Origin: Bolinopsis microptera
Lineage: Eukaryota > Ctenophora > Tentaculata > Lobata > Bolinopsidae
DNA length: 64,000 nucleotides
Direction of reading: 5' to 3'
Assembly: GCF_026151205.1 (NCBI RefSeq)
Contig: NC_087077.1
Coordinates: forward strand, 1,424,001 to 1,488,000
Shown: piece after piece, positions 48,801 through 59,516 of the stretch
How the letters are laid out: each line of letters opens with the position of its first letter
How positions within the stretch are numbered: the first letter of the stretch is position 1
Notes under the pieces: model-generated
Seen by the model: only the letters and a program-made list of their open reading frames with translations
Told to the model about the DNA's origin: nothing
Database searches by the model: none
Made by a program: the position numbers and the translations under genes

Positions 48801-51800
48801 TAGTTCCTGATAAACACCTCCTCCATCTTATTGCTCCATTGTATCGTGTTCCTGTAACGGTGTTACAATTAGTCTGAGTGGTTCTGGTAGTTCCTGATAA
48901 ACACCTCCTCCATCTTGCTGCTCCATTGTATTGTGTTCCTGTAACGGTGTTACAATTAGTCTGAGTGGTTCTGATAGTTCCTGATAAACACCTCCTCCAT
49001 CTTGCTGCTCCATTGTATTGTGTTCCTGTAACGGTGTTACAATTAGTCTGAGTGGTTCTGGTAGTTCCTGATAAACACCTCCTCCATCTTGCTGCTCCAT
49101 TGTATCGTGTTCCTGTAACGGTGTTACAATTAGTCTGATGGTTCTGATAGTTCCTGATAAACACCTCCTCCATCTTGCTGCTCCATTGTATCGTGTTCCT
49201 GTAACGGTGTTACAATTAGTCTGAGTGGTTCTTGTAGTTCCTGATAAACACCTCCTCCATCTTGTTGCTCCATTGTATTGTGTTCCTGTAACGGTGTTAC
49301 AATTAGTCTGAGTGGTTCTGATAGTTCCTGATAAACACCTCCTCCATCTTGCTGCTCCATTGTATCGTGTTCCTGTAACGGTGTTACAATTAGTCTGAGT
49401 GGTTCTGGTAGTTCCTGATAAACACCTCCTCCATCTTATTGCTCCATTGTATTGTGTTCCTGTAACGGTGTTACAATTAGTCTGAGTGGTTCTGGTAGTT
49501 CCTGATAAACACCTCCTCCATCTTATTGCTCCATTGTATCGTGTTCCTGTAACGGTGTTACAATTAGTCTGAGTGGTTCTGATAGTTCCTGATAAACACC
49601 TCCTCCATCTTGCTGCTCCATTGTATTGTGTTCCTGTAACGGTGTTACAATTAGTCTGAGTGGTTCTGATAGTTCCTGATAAACACCTCCTCCATCTTAT
49701 TGCTCCATTGTATCGTGTTCCTGTAACGGTGTTACAATTAGTCTGAGTGGTTCTTGTAGTTCCTGATAAACACCTCCTCCATCTTGCTGCTCCATTGTAT
49801 CGTGTTCCTGTAACAGTGTTACAATTAGTCTGAGTGGTTCTTGTAGTTCCTGATAAACACCTCCTCCATCTTATTGCTCCATTGTATCGTGTTCCTGTAA
49901 CGGTGTTACAATTAGTCTGAGTGGTTCTGATAGTTCCTGATAAACACCTCCTCCATCTTGCTGCTCCATTGTATCGTGTTCCTGTAACGGTGTTACAATT
50001 AGTCTGAGTGGTTCTGATAGTTCCTGATAAACACCTCCTCCATCTTGCTGCTCCATTGTATCGTGTTCCTGTAACGGTGTTACTATTAGTCTGAGTGGTT
50101 CTGGTAGTTCCTGATAAACACCTCCTCCATCTTGCTGCTCCATTGTATTGTGTTCCTGTAACGGTGTTACAATTAGTCTGAGTGGTTCTGATAGTTCCTG
50201 ATAAACACCTCCTCCATCTTATTGCTCCATTGTATCGTGTTCCTGTAACGGTGTTACAATTAGTCTGAGTGGTTCTGATAGTTCCTGATAAACACCTCCT
50301 CCATCTTGCTGCTCCATTGTATCGTGTTCCTGTAACGGTGTTACAATTAGTCTGAGTGGTTCTGGTAGTTCCTGATAAACACCTCCTCCATCTTGTTGCT
50401 CCATTGTATCGTGTTCCTGTAACGGTGTTACAATTAGTCTGAGTGGTTCTGATAGTTCCTGATAAACACCTCCTCCATCTTATTGCTCCATTGTATCGTG
50501 TTCCTGTAACGGTGTTACAATTAGTCTGAGTGGTTCTTGTAGTTCCTGATAAACACCTCCTCCATCTTGCTGCTCCATTGTATCGTGTTCCTGTAACAGT
50601 GTTACAATTAGTCTGAGTGGTTCTTGTAGTTCCTGATAAACACCTCCTCCATCTTATTGCTCCATTGTATCGTGTTCCTGTAACGGTGTTACAATTAGTC
50701 TGAGTGGTTCTGATAGTTCCTGATAAACACCTCCTCCATCTTGCTGCTCCATTGTATCGTGTTCCTGTAACGGTGTTACAATTAGTCTGAGTGGTTCTGA
50801 TAGTTCCTGATAAACACCTCCTCCATCTTGCTGCTCCATTGTATCGTGTTCCTGTAACGGTGTTACTATTAGTCTGAGTGGTTCTGGTAGTTCCTGATAA
50901 ACACCTCCTCCATCTTGTTGCTCCATTGTATTGTGTTCCTGTAACGGTGTTACAATTAGTCTGAGTGGTTCTGATAGTTCCTGATAAACACCTCCTCCAT
51001 CTTGCTGCTCCATTGTATCGTGTTCCTGTAACGGTGTTACAATTAGTCTGAGTGGTTCTGGTAGTTCCTGATAAACACCTCCTCCATCTTGCTGCTCCAT
51101 TGTATTGTGTTCCTGTAACGGTGTTACAATTAGTCTGAGTGGTTCTGGTAGTTCCTGATAAACACCTCCTCCATCTTGCTGCTCCATTGTATTGTGTTCC
51201 TGTAACGGTGTTACAATTAGTCTGAGTGGTTCTGATAGTTCCTGATAAACACCTCCTCCATCTTATTGCTCCATTGTATCGTGTTCCTGTAACGGTGTTA
51301 CAATTAGTCTGAGTGGTTCTGATAGTTCCTGATAAACACCTCCTCCATCTTGCTGCTCCATTGTATCGTGTTCCTGTAACGGTGTTACAATTAGTCTGAG
51401 TGGTTCTGGTAGTTCCTGATAAACACCTCCTCCATCTTGTTGCTCCATTGTATCGTGTTCCTGTAACGGTGTTACAATTAGTCTGAGTGGTTCTGATAGT
51501 TCCTGATAAACACCTCCTCCATCTTGCTGCTCCATTGTATTGTGTTCCTGTAACGGTGTTACAATTAGTCTGAGTGGTTCTGGTAGTTCCTGATAAACAC
51601 CTCCTCCATCTTATTGCTCCATTGTTTTGTGTTCCTGTAACGGTGTTACAATTAGTCTGAGTGGTTCTGGTAGTTCCTGATAAACACTTCCTCCATCTTA
51701 TTGCTCCATTGTATTGTGTTCCTGTAACGGTGTTACAATTAGTCTGAGTGGTTCTGGTAGTTCCTGATAAACACCTCCTCCATCTTGCTGCTCCATTGTA

Positions 51801-54800
51801 TTGTGTTCCTGTAACGGTGTTACAATTAGTCTGAGTGGTTCTGGTAGTTCCTGATAAACACCTCCTCCATCTTATTGCTCCATTGTATTGTGTTCCTGTA
51901 ACGGTGTTACAATTAGTCTGAGTGGTTCTGGTAGTTCCTGATAAACACGTCCTCCATCTTATTGCTCCATTGTATCGTGTTCCTGTAACGGTGTTACAAT
52001 TAGTCTGAGTGGTTTTGGTAGTTCCTGATAAACACCTCCTCCATCTTGCTGCTCCATTGTATCGTGTTCCTGATGTTTGTAACGGTGTTACAATTTGAAC
52101 ACGAACAGCCAATTAATGATGTATTTTGCATCATCTCTGGTCCTTGGAGTGTAGCTAAAAAATATTTATTATATTACCCTAAGCCCTTAGTGGGTTTTTA
52201 AAGAACGATAATAATCATAATCTTTTGTTCGGGTTCCAACTCACCGTACATCGGTCCAGTTATTATACACGTCTAAAGGAATGCTGATGACTGAAGCAGC
52301 TAGACTCACGTTACCTTTGTACTTATCCGGCATGTGGCGTGTTGCTATCCTGAGAGTTATCTTAGTGAGCTAAACAGGCGTGTTTCTATCCTGGCAGTTA
52401 TCTTAGTGAGTTACAATCATACTCTCCACTGTGTTTATGCAGCTTCAATTGTCGTGGATTGTATCGTAAACTCACTTCCATACATTTCGAATGTTGATCC
52501 CCGTCACTGGTAATTTGTAAAAATAGTTGTTAAAGCAACGTTTGAATATGCATATATTTACATGCTTTATAAAGTGAAATGTACCACCCACCCACACACC
52601 TGTTACCCTCATTATCCTGGAGAGGGTTACTGAACACATCATAGTACCAGTTAGTCATGTTACTGTCCCACACGTGCTCACTGTACCTCTTCTTAGCTTC
52701 ACTCTGTAGAGTCTCCAGAGCTGCTAGGGCTCCTTTAAACTCGTGTGCCGTTATTTTACTTACAAACTCTCCTGATAATGGAAAAGTTAAACTCGTGTGC
52801 TGTTATTTTACTTACAAACTCTCCTGATAATGGAAAAGTTAAACTCATGTGCTGTTATTTTACTTACAAACTCTCCTGATAATGGAAAAGTTAAACTCGT
52901 GTGCTGTTATTTTACTTACAAACTCTCCTGATAATGGAAAACTGTGTGTTGAAACATTTTGTAACGTTATGTAAATGTATTAGTTCATTGACCATTCTTA
53001 GGAATCACAATTTCTTAAAAAATTCTTCAGAAATTACTACGTCATCAATGCTTTTCATACAAGTTAAAACAAAGTCTTCATGTTATGGAGCCAGGGTTTG
53101 TACTGGCTTTTACCCGCTTTTCACCATATTTTTAAAGTCGAAACAGGAGATTAAAAGTACCTAATTTGTCCATATCAACATCAAACGGTTCAGTCTGCTG
53201 TTCGTAAAGCCCCAAAATAGCTTCGCTGTTAATGGTAGAGTCAAACAGCCCCAGAATCTTACTACTAGTCATCATATTCCCACTAGTTCTCCTCACCATC
53301 ATCACAGTCACTATTATCACAATCTTCAGAGACATTCTGAGATGAGCTACAAAATGTATCCTCAAACTTAAACTGCGTGCTAGAAATTGTGCTGCCTTAA
53401 AGTGGAAATTCCCGAGGAACCTAACAATTCAAAAACTAAACGGTTCATAAACGGCGTGGAAATCACAGGATTGTGAATAGCTTCCTCGTGACAGGCTTGC
53501 GAACAGCCATTACCAAGTCGTATTGTACACGTTTCACACAGTTACCTTGCAGTGAGAGGTCTAATTATCACGGAAAATAATGGCGGGTACAACTTACTAG
53601 TTACTCCTGGTAGCAGATGGGTTTACAGGGGAAATGGTTTATTATATATGAGCTGTATTATGAGGGGTTGTGTGCTGTATTATGAGGGGTTGTGTGGGGG
53701 GTTATGAGGGGTTATGAGGGGTTGTGTGCTGTATTATGAGGGGTTGGAGGGGTTATGAGGGGTTGTGTGCTGTATTATGAGGGGTTGTGTGGGGGTGTGA
53801 GGGGTTATGAGGGGTTGTGAGCTGTATTATGAGGGGGTGTGAGGGGTTATGAGGGGTTATGTGGGGGTTGTGTGGGGTTATGAGGGGTTATGAGCTGTAT
53901 TATGAGGGGTTATGGGGGTATTATGAGGGGTTGTGTGCTGTATTATGAGGGGTTGTGAGGGGTTATGTGCTGTATTATGAGGGGTTATGAGCTGTATTAT
54001 CTTATTATGAGGGGTTGTGTGGGGTTATGAGGGGTTGGAGGGGTTATGAGGGGTTGTGTGCTGTATTATGTGGGGTTATGAGGGGTTGTGTGCTGTATTA
54101 TGAGGGGTTGTGTGCTGTATTATGAGGGGTTGTGTGGGGTTATGAGGGGTTATGAGGGGTTATGAGCTGTATTATGAGGGGTTGTGTGGGGTTATGAGGG
54201 GTTATGGGGGTATTATGAGGGGTTATGAGCTGTATTATGAGGGGTTGTGTGGGGTTATGAGGGGTTGGAGGGGTTATGAGGGGTTGTGTGCTGTATTATG
54301 AGGGGTTGTGTGCTGTATTATGAGGGGTTGTGTGGGGTTATGAGGGGTTATGAGGGGTTATGAGCTGTATTATGAGGGGTTGTGTGAGGGTGTGGGGAGA
54401 TTGTCAGAAGGTGTTAAACTCTATTTCTATGAATGCGAATGCCATTTTAGGCAGTCGCTGTAAAATTCGGGAGAGTATTTCAAAATTGTTGGCATTACAG
54501 GTTGGTCCGTTAAAATGGGAAACATTGTACGGGATTTAACTAGTACTACAAAAGTCAAAAAGATCTGTGTTTCTTCGAATTGAAGTTAATAAGTGTTGAG
54601 ATGGAGTTAACCCACATTTTGTGTGTTATGATCCTTTAATCAGATATAGTTACAGATAACAGCCTTAGATAACAGCAGATTTAACGATGTACTATAACCT
54701 CATAACTATGGTTATGGTTTACGAGTTACAGAGTATAAATATCGTCAAGCTACTGCCATTTTTAATCCACAGTTCACAGACCGGTGATACAAGTAATCAC

Positions 54801-57800
54801 GGAGCGATAATATAGCGAAGCAATATCGAGTAGGTCGAACAATATCGGTAGTAATCCAAAAAACACTCAGTAAGGACTCGTAAAGATTGAGATTAAACTC
54901 GACAGAGCCGATATAAGGGCCTAACATAGTAAAGCACTGTTGGTATTTGTGGTCCGTGAACACCGCATACTCTTATAAAAACGCCCCCCAATCTGATCAC
55001 CACTAAACTTATGAGATTATACAATGAAATCCCGATTGTAGGCGCTATCATCTCAATTAAATCGCACCAATTCTTGTGACAATAGAGAGCTGTTGTCAGA
55101 GGTTGTCCGACCCATCATCTCATCTCAGCTGGTGGAGGAGGTGCATGTGAAGGGGGGGGGGGAGGGGGTGCATGTGAAGGGGGGGGGGAGGAGGAGGTGC
55201 ATGTGAAGGGGGGGGGGGGGGGGGAGGTGCATGTTAAATACGAGATGCTCCTGTGGCACCCTTGTCAATCCGAGAGATCAAAGAAAAATATCTAAAAAGT
55301 GGCTGCAAGCAGCAACAAGCGATTCTATTATTTCTAACTGCTATGGATTCAAACTGTTGTTAGGTTATCTAGAAATTAATGATTGGTGACCAATCTTGTC
55401 ACAGTCTTGATTTGATTTGATACACAAATTCACGTATCAGTTAGCTTTGTTCGCAGAATTGGATTGACAACATATTTTCTGGAGCGGTTAAGACAAGAAA
55501 ACAATAGAATAATAAAAGGGCGAACAATAGCCGAATTAGACAGAGAATTGCGTTGATATAACCATTTACCAGTCAATTGTCAGCCTAATCAACCCATCTA
55601 CTCGATCGCTGGGCTTGTCTGGGCTTGTCTGGGCTTGTCTGGGCTTGTCTGGGCCAAAATATCCCACAATAGCAGCAAACTACTTATTAGAAATTTGATG
55701 TTATCGATCGCATTATATGTATTTTCACAATGCTCTGTGTCACCTTGGAATCACGAAGCTGCACAATGGTCACGTAAAGAAGGAAAGACAGAAGAAATTT
55801 GTCAGTTCTACTCTAGTTGAATTATTATTTACCGTGAGTCTGATCGAACGTCGCATGTCCGCTTTCATCCCCTTCCATCCCCTCAGTGATAACGTAACAT
55901 GTGAAAACCACTAACTCTTTACAAGCTGATTAAAACTTGCAGACAATTTACCGGTGCTTACCATTCAGTTTCAAAACTACTTGCTTGATGTTCCTTGCAT
56001 CTTATGAATTTAAATCTCGCCAATTTCACTGACCTCTTTAAATGAGGGCTCCAACAAATTTGGTCCTAATTTCAAAACAGTTCGGTTATTTGAATTATGC
56101 AGCACCTCGTCAGCCCTAAGGGATACCCCCGTGTTAATCACGTGCACTTTGAAGCAATCTCCCGGGCAACCCACGTGCTTTATGTAATCACGTGATCACG
56201 TGTGATATAGTCACGTGACCTCCGTCACAGGGTTAAGCTGGTACAGTTATTGAAATATTAAAGATGCTCTTCTTTTGCGGAGGAAGCAACTAAATATGGT
56301 TAAATGGCGATGATATGCTTGTGTATAGCTACCGCGGTAATTTTCTTTTGAAAATCAAGCCTTTACATTCATACATTGTAGAGGCCCAATGCAATGGGAA
56401 TCTTATAACGCAAGCTAATGTATGTGGTACACAAATTTGAATGCGGGTACTGGATAGTCGGATACAAATTTCTTCAGAACTGGCCATACCACATTACACC
56501 TAAGATTAGGTCCCATTAATCTTTTTGAGATAGATACCAGCATTTGAGCATTCTGCCAATTCAGGGAACAATCCATGAAATTACTAACTTGCATAAATAT
56601 AATATTCCTATATTGTTATATTAACACTATCTATTTTCAGACAAATGTGCATCATATCTGGATGTGATTACTTGGACCGACTTCCCAAATGTGGGCTAAA
56701 GACAGTTCACAAGCAGTTTAGGAAGTTTAAAAACGTCGACAAGGGAATAAAAGCTTTTATCTCGAATCATAACATGAAAAACGTTGGCAGTATCGATACA
56801 AAGGAGTATTATGAGAGGTTTTTAGAGGTGAGACGATATTTAGAAATAGTTATGCTTGTTTTTCAGTTACATTGTTTGCAGACCTTATGTTCGCAAATTC
56901 ATCGTACTAAAGAAGTACCCTTTGAAACGTTCGCATTTACCTTACGATATTACACAGCTTTTTTCAGAGTTATTCTTTATTCAATGGAAGTGGTCTGAAA
57001 AGTAAAAGTATCCGATTATAGTTTATAACCAAATAATATATTGCTCCAAGATTTAGAGCAAAACTTCCAAATTAACCGTGGCACTCCCAGGCAGATCAGG
57101 CGTTCAAACACCACCTGGTATTCGACCCTGCCAGCCAGACAGTTAAACCCCTTAACCCTCTACCTGCCCACCTGGATGTAGCAGACCTTCCTTTTCTTGG
57201 TTAGTTTATAAAATTGCCAGCTCCTTCCTTTTCTTGGTTAGTTTATAAAATTGCCAGCTCCTTCCTTTTCTTGGTTAGTTTATAAAATTGCCAGCTCTAC
57301 TTTTGACTTATTATGAAAATTGAATTTTGTAACTGTAAGACATATAACATAAGTCAATACCTTTTATAAAGGATTTGATAGAATGTCTACCTTAGTTTCG
57401 GAAATCCTGGAACTTCTTGTCCATCTAGCCGGTATAATATTCTGCAATAATGGCAATATGTTCTGGGAATCAAGTTCACAGCTCCTCCTGTAGTTTAGCA
57501 TTCAAACGTTAAAAGTTCAAACTGTCAAGATGGTACGAGATCTCTCAATGCAATCACCGTGCTAACGTCAAACTTGATCGCCGTGATAGAGCGCGAAGAA
57601 TGAAATCATCCCTCATAGTCCTGCGTTCTGCAAGTTAACTAAAGGGAACGACTTGAAAGGGGACCACTTTAATTTGAGGGGCAAATAAACATCAAAGGTT
57701 TGATGTTAGGATTTTAATTGAATTTCGGTAGAGGTATTTAAGATCGAATCAAATTCTGACTTCTTCAGAACAACTCTGGTTGGCAATAATGTCAGGATTT

Positions 57801-59516
57801 ATTATTGAATCTGGTGTTCTCCTGTCAAAGTTAAGTATATTATGAATAAAGTGGTAGCGATTTAAACAAGGGTGATGGATGTCTGGTGACATTTCAGAGG
57901 CAGGTTGAGGGATGCTGTTAAAGTCGTAACTTTAATTTCATCAAACAAGTCAATGAGATAAAGATCCCAGAGATATATAATTCTGGTCTTACTTTGAAGT
58001 TTAAACCATACAACCATCCCTATCATTATAATCTAAGCGTACTCTTAAACCGTGTAATAACCGATTCTATCTGCCCAGGGGAAGTATTTGAAAAGGAACG
58101 AGGAATCCAGCATGCGAGTGGGAATATCAACCCTCAAACAGGACAATCAGTGGGCTCCTTTCCCAGACAGCACGCTAAAGTAGTCCGGACTTGTGACCAG
58201 TGGAGGGAATCTAAGGGGAAGATAGGGTCCGATACTCCGACAACAGGAGCTGCTAGCAAGGACTGGGGAACCAAGTCTAGTGATTGGGGATCTGCTGTTT
58301 CTGTTAAGGTTTATTATTATGAGATTTCTAATAATCTGTATAGTGAGTATATATGGATGTCGTATCGTCCAAACTTGGATCATATTTTGATACGGAACAT
58401 GACATATTAAAACTGCTATCATTCATATCATTATATATCCAGGAACGTCCACTTAAACCTAAACCGGAGCCCTCTCTAACTTCTTGGTCTCCTACTAAGT
58501 CTCGGACATCCTCAAATACCCCAACAAGCACGACTTTGAAGCCGGCCAAGAGGAATTCTAACACTCCGCAGATTACTAATATGTCGCTAACTGAGGGTGA
58601 GGAGGATACGCTAGTTAAGATCTACGGTTCAGGTGAGTTGAACTGAAAGCTATGTTGTTCCAAAAATCAGTCTAAAAACTCGAAAATATAAAAAGGGAGA
58701 AAGGTTTTAAATTTTAAATTTATTTTACATCTCGTTGCTTTTGTCCTCTAAGTTTTCTTTCTTTCACCGTGGCTGGTTCAATGATTAACAGCACACCGAA
58801 CCCTAGGCAAGCGGAGGAAGATAATTCCTGCAACCACTCAACAGAAGAGCTGCTATTTTCGTGGAGACCAACCTGAGAAACCAAACAAAGCATCCCCTGA
58901 AAGTCGAAGTCTTGACTCTCAAGCAGACACAACCTGTAGTAATTCAGAGAGAAGTCTTTTCTTTGCTACTAAAGAAGAGGTAGACAGTGGAAATAACCCG
59001 TTTAAGAAAACTTTCTTAAAAAAACTGTCAGATTCAAAAGAAAACATCCCCATCTCAACTGCGAATTCCCCGAAAAAATTCCAGAGTGTTTTCACTCAAC
59101 CAAGTCACGTGGTGACCTCCCATTCCTCCGCAATCAATCTAGAAAAAACAGTCTCTCAGAAATTGTTTGACGGACCGGAGGAGTACGTCAAGTCTGATTC
59201 GCAGGAAAATCTATGTAAAATACCGTCCCCAATAAAACCCGCCCCCAGAACACTTGGTCTCTTCCGTAAACCCTCGCAGTCTTCCATCTCGGAGGATAGA
59301 CCCGCCCAAACCAGTTCCAATAAGTGGATCAGTACTCAATCTCAGAGCAGCCAAAAGTCTAAAAAGGTGCTAGGATCGGGTAGTAAGAAACATCCTGTTA
59401 AAATTGGACTCATGCCAACTCCTCAATCGAAAAAACAAAGGACTTTAAACTGTTTTGTGAAGACGAATACTGCTTCTCCTGATACGAGCGGTGAAACTAA
59501 AAGTAAATACTTTTAG
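33861..59516 (+). CDS. EXO1: Exonuclease 1 (Rad2/XPG family)
   Basis: 5'-3' exonuclease and flap nuclease of mismatch repair and end resection; nuclear. Ten exons: 33861-34005, 34642-34787, 34957-35061, 35207-35350, 35472-35584, 56641-56827, 57091-57199, 58079-58308, 58443-58632, 58792-59516, joining without a frame break to 697 aa. Metal-binding acids are all present: Asp30 (AVDTSCWLH), Asp78 (MVFDGC), Glu150 and Asp152 (APYEADAQ), Asp171 and Asp173 ([11 protein letters not shown]), and Asp227 in SGCDYL. A helix-hairpin-helix follows ([11 protein letters not shown]), then [17 protein letters not shown] and ASGNINPQT. The C-terminal half is disordered and Ser/Lys-rich, with a PIP-like QRTLNCFV and a terminal KSKYF that fits an MLH1-interaction box. 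Intron 5 is 21 kb and hosts the alpha2/delta gene on the other strand. AATAAA at 59592. Confidence 0.97.
34006..34530 (+). repeat. 12-bp minisatellite after EXO1 exon 1 donor
   Basis: About 42 copies of TTCATCGTTACA(C/G), beginning within 15 bases of the donor GTATTT at 34006. All three forward frames stay open because 12 is a multiple of three; this is not coding. The C/G variant makes some copies read GTTACAG, an acceptor-like sequence. Confidence 0.96.
35585..35944. other. EXO1 intron 5 start, 3' flank of the nested gene
   Basis: Unique AT-rich sequence between EXO1 exon 5 and the stop codon of the minus-strand gene. No canonical minus-strand AATAAA seen. Confidence 0.4.
35945..53335 (-). 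CDS. CACNA2D: Voltage-gated calcium channel alpha2/delta subunit, nested in EXO1 intron 5
   Basis: Extracellular auxiliary subunit that traffics CaV channels to the surface. Minus-strand exons: 53335-53161, 52771-52600 and 38570-35945 (phases 1 and 2), about 990 codons. Exon 1 starts [13 protein letters not shown], a likely signal sequence. The VWA_N block reads [34 protein letters not shown] and DVRKRPWY. The VWA domain has an intact MIDAS DVSGS (38347-38333). Cache-like parts include YPIYHPRI and [19 protein letters not shown]. The delta region keeps the Cys pattern [30 protein letters not shown]. It ends in a hydrophobic tail ([15 protein letters not shown]) suited to GPI or membrane anchoring. 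The last exon needs five single-base frame changes (near 38295, 38140, 37898, 37441 and 36804), so it is either damaged by sequence error or a young pseudogene. Paralogue number is not assigned. Confidence 0.9.
38571..52092 (-). repeat. 13.5-kb array of an 87-bp unit copied from alpha2/delta exon 3 edge
   Basis: About 155 tandem copies fill most of intron 2 of the alpha2/delta gene. On the minus strand each unit holds the acceptor GTTACAG, then the first ~61 bases of exon 3 (GAACACGATACAATGGAGCA to CACTCAGACTA), then 26 bases ending in TGTAACACCGTTACAG. The copy next to the real exon is the functional one. Variants recur: CGTG/TGTG, CTGCT/TATTGCT/TTGCT, and GGTAG/GATAG/TTGTAG. Two of the three minus-strand frames are open through nearly all units, giving apparent proteins of up to 1,094 residues; the third, true exon frame is closed by TAA in each unit. 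Confidence 0.97.
52093..52599. other. Donor-side part of alpha2/delta intron 2
   Basis: Unique sequence between the array and exon 2. A short direct duplication (GTGTT(G/T)CTATCCTG...AGTTATCTTAGTGAG) lies at 52338-52412. Confidence 0.6.
52741..52945 (-). repeat. Repeated copies of the alpha2/delta exon 2 acceptor
   Basis: Four copies of a 53-bp unit. On the minus strand each has the acceptor CCATTATCAG, then GAGAGTTTGTAAGTAAAATA and ACNGCACACGAGTTTAA, the first bases of exon 2. Only the innermost copy (exon from 52771) continues into GGAGCCCTAGC. The unit also contains GTAAGT, a strong donor-like motif that is coding in the real exon. Confidence 0.93.
53640..54400 (+). repeat. Irregular GAGGGGTTATGAG minisatellite
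   Basis: Short units TATGAGGGGT, TGTGTGCTGTAT and TGTGTGGGG are shuffled through 760 bp. The block starts about 300 bases upstream of the alpha2/delta start codon (minus strand), so it may overlap that gene's promoter. Confidence 0.93.
54401..56640. other. EXO1 intron 5, distal part
   Basis: No exon recognised. It holds a G-rich repeat of GGAGGTGCATGTGAAGGGGG (three copies, 55133-55236), four copies of CTGGGCTTGTC (55611-55653) and a cluster of CACGTG sites (56139-56217). This should include upstream control sequence of the nested gene. Confidence 0.6.
56139..56217. promoter_or_regulatory. Cluster of five palindromic E-boxes
   Basis: CACGTG occurs at 56139, 56172, 56189, 56197 and 56212. 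Several are extended palindromes (ATCACGTGAT, GTCACGTGAC) of the type bound by USF/TFE/MYC-family bHLH-zip dimers. It lies about 2.8 kb upstream of the alpha2/delta start and inside EXO1 intron 5. Confidence 0.6.
57186..57297 (+). repeat. Three copies of the EXO1 exon 7 donor
   Basis: A unit of about 40 bp holding CTTCCTTTTCTTGGTTAGTT and TATAAAATTGCCAGCTC is present three times. It covers the last 14 bases of exon 7 and the donor GTTAGT. The first copy is the true exon end (57199); two decoy donors follow. Confidence 0.92.
57298..58078. other. EXO1 intron 7
   Basis: Unique sequence; nothing recognised besides the acceptor before 58079. Confidence 0.6.

Noticed and set aside
38571-52092. CRISPR-like array of regular repeats
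   Set aside because: Head-to-tail units without unique spacers, in an animal intron; it is a minisatellite copied from an exon edge.
48828-52112. Open frame of 1,094 codons on the minus strand made of 29-residue repeats
   Set aside because: It is the by-product of an 87-bp repeat (29 codons). A second frame is equally open, and the real exon frame is the third one, so this is not a repeat protein gene.
54745-54963. 72-codon minus-strand frame
   Set aside because: Short chance frame in EXO1 intron 5 with no supporting feature.
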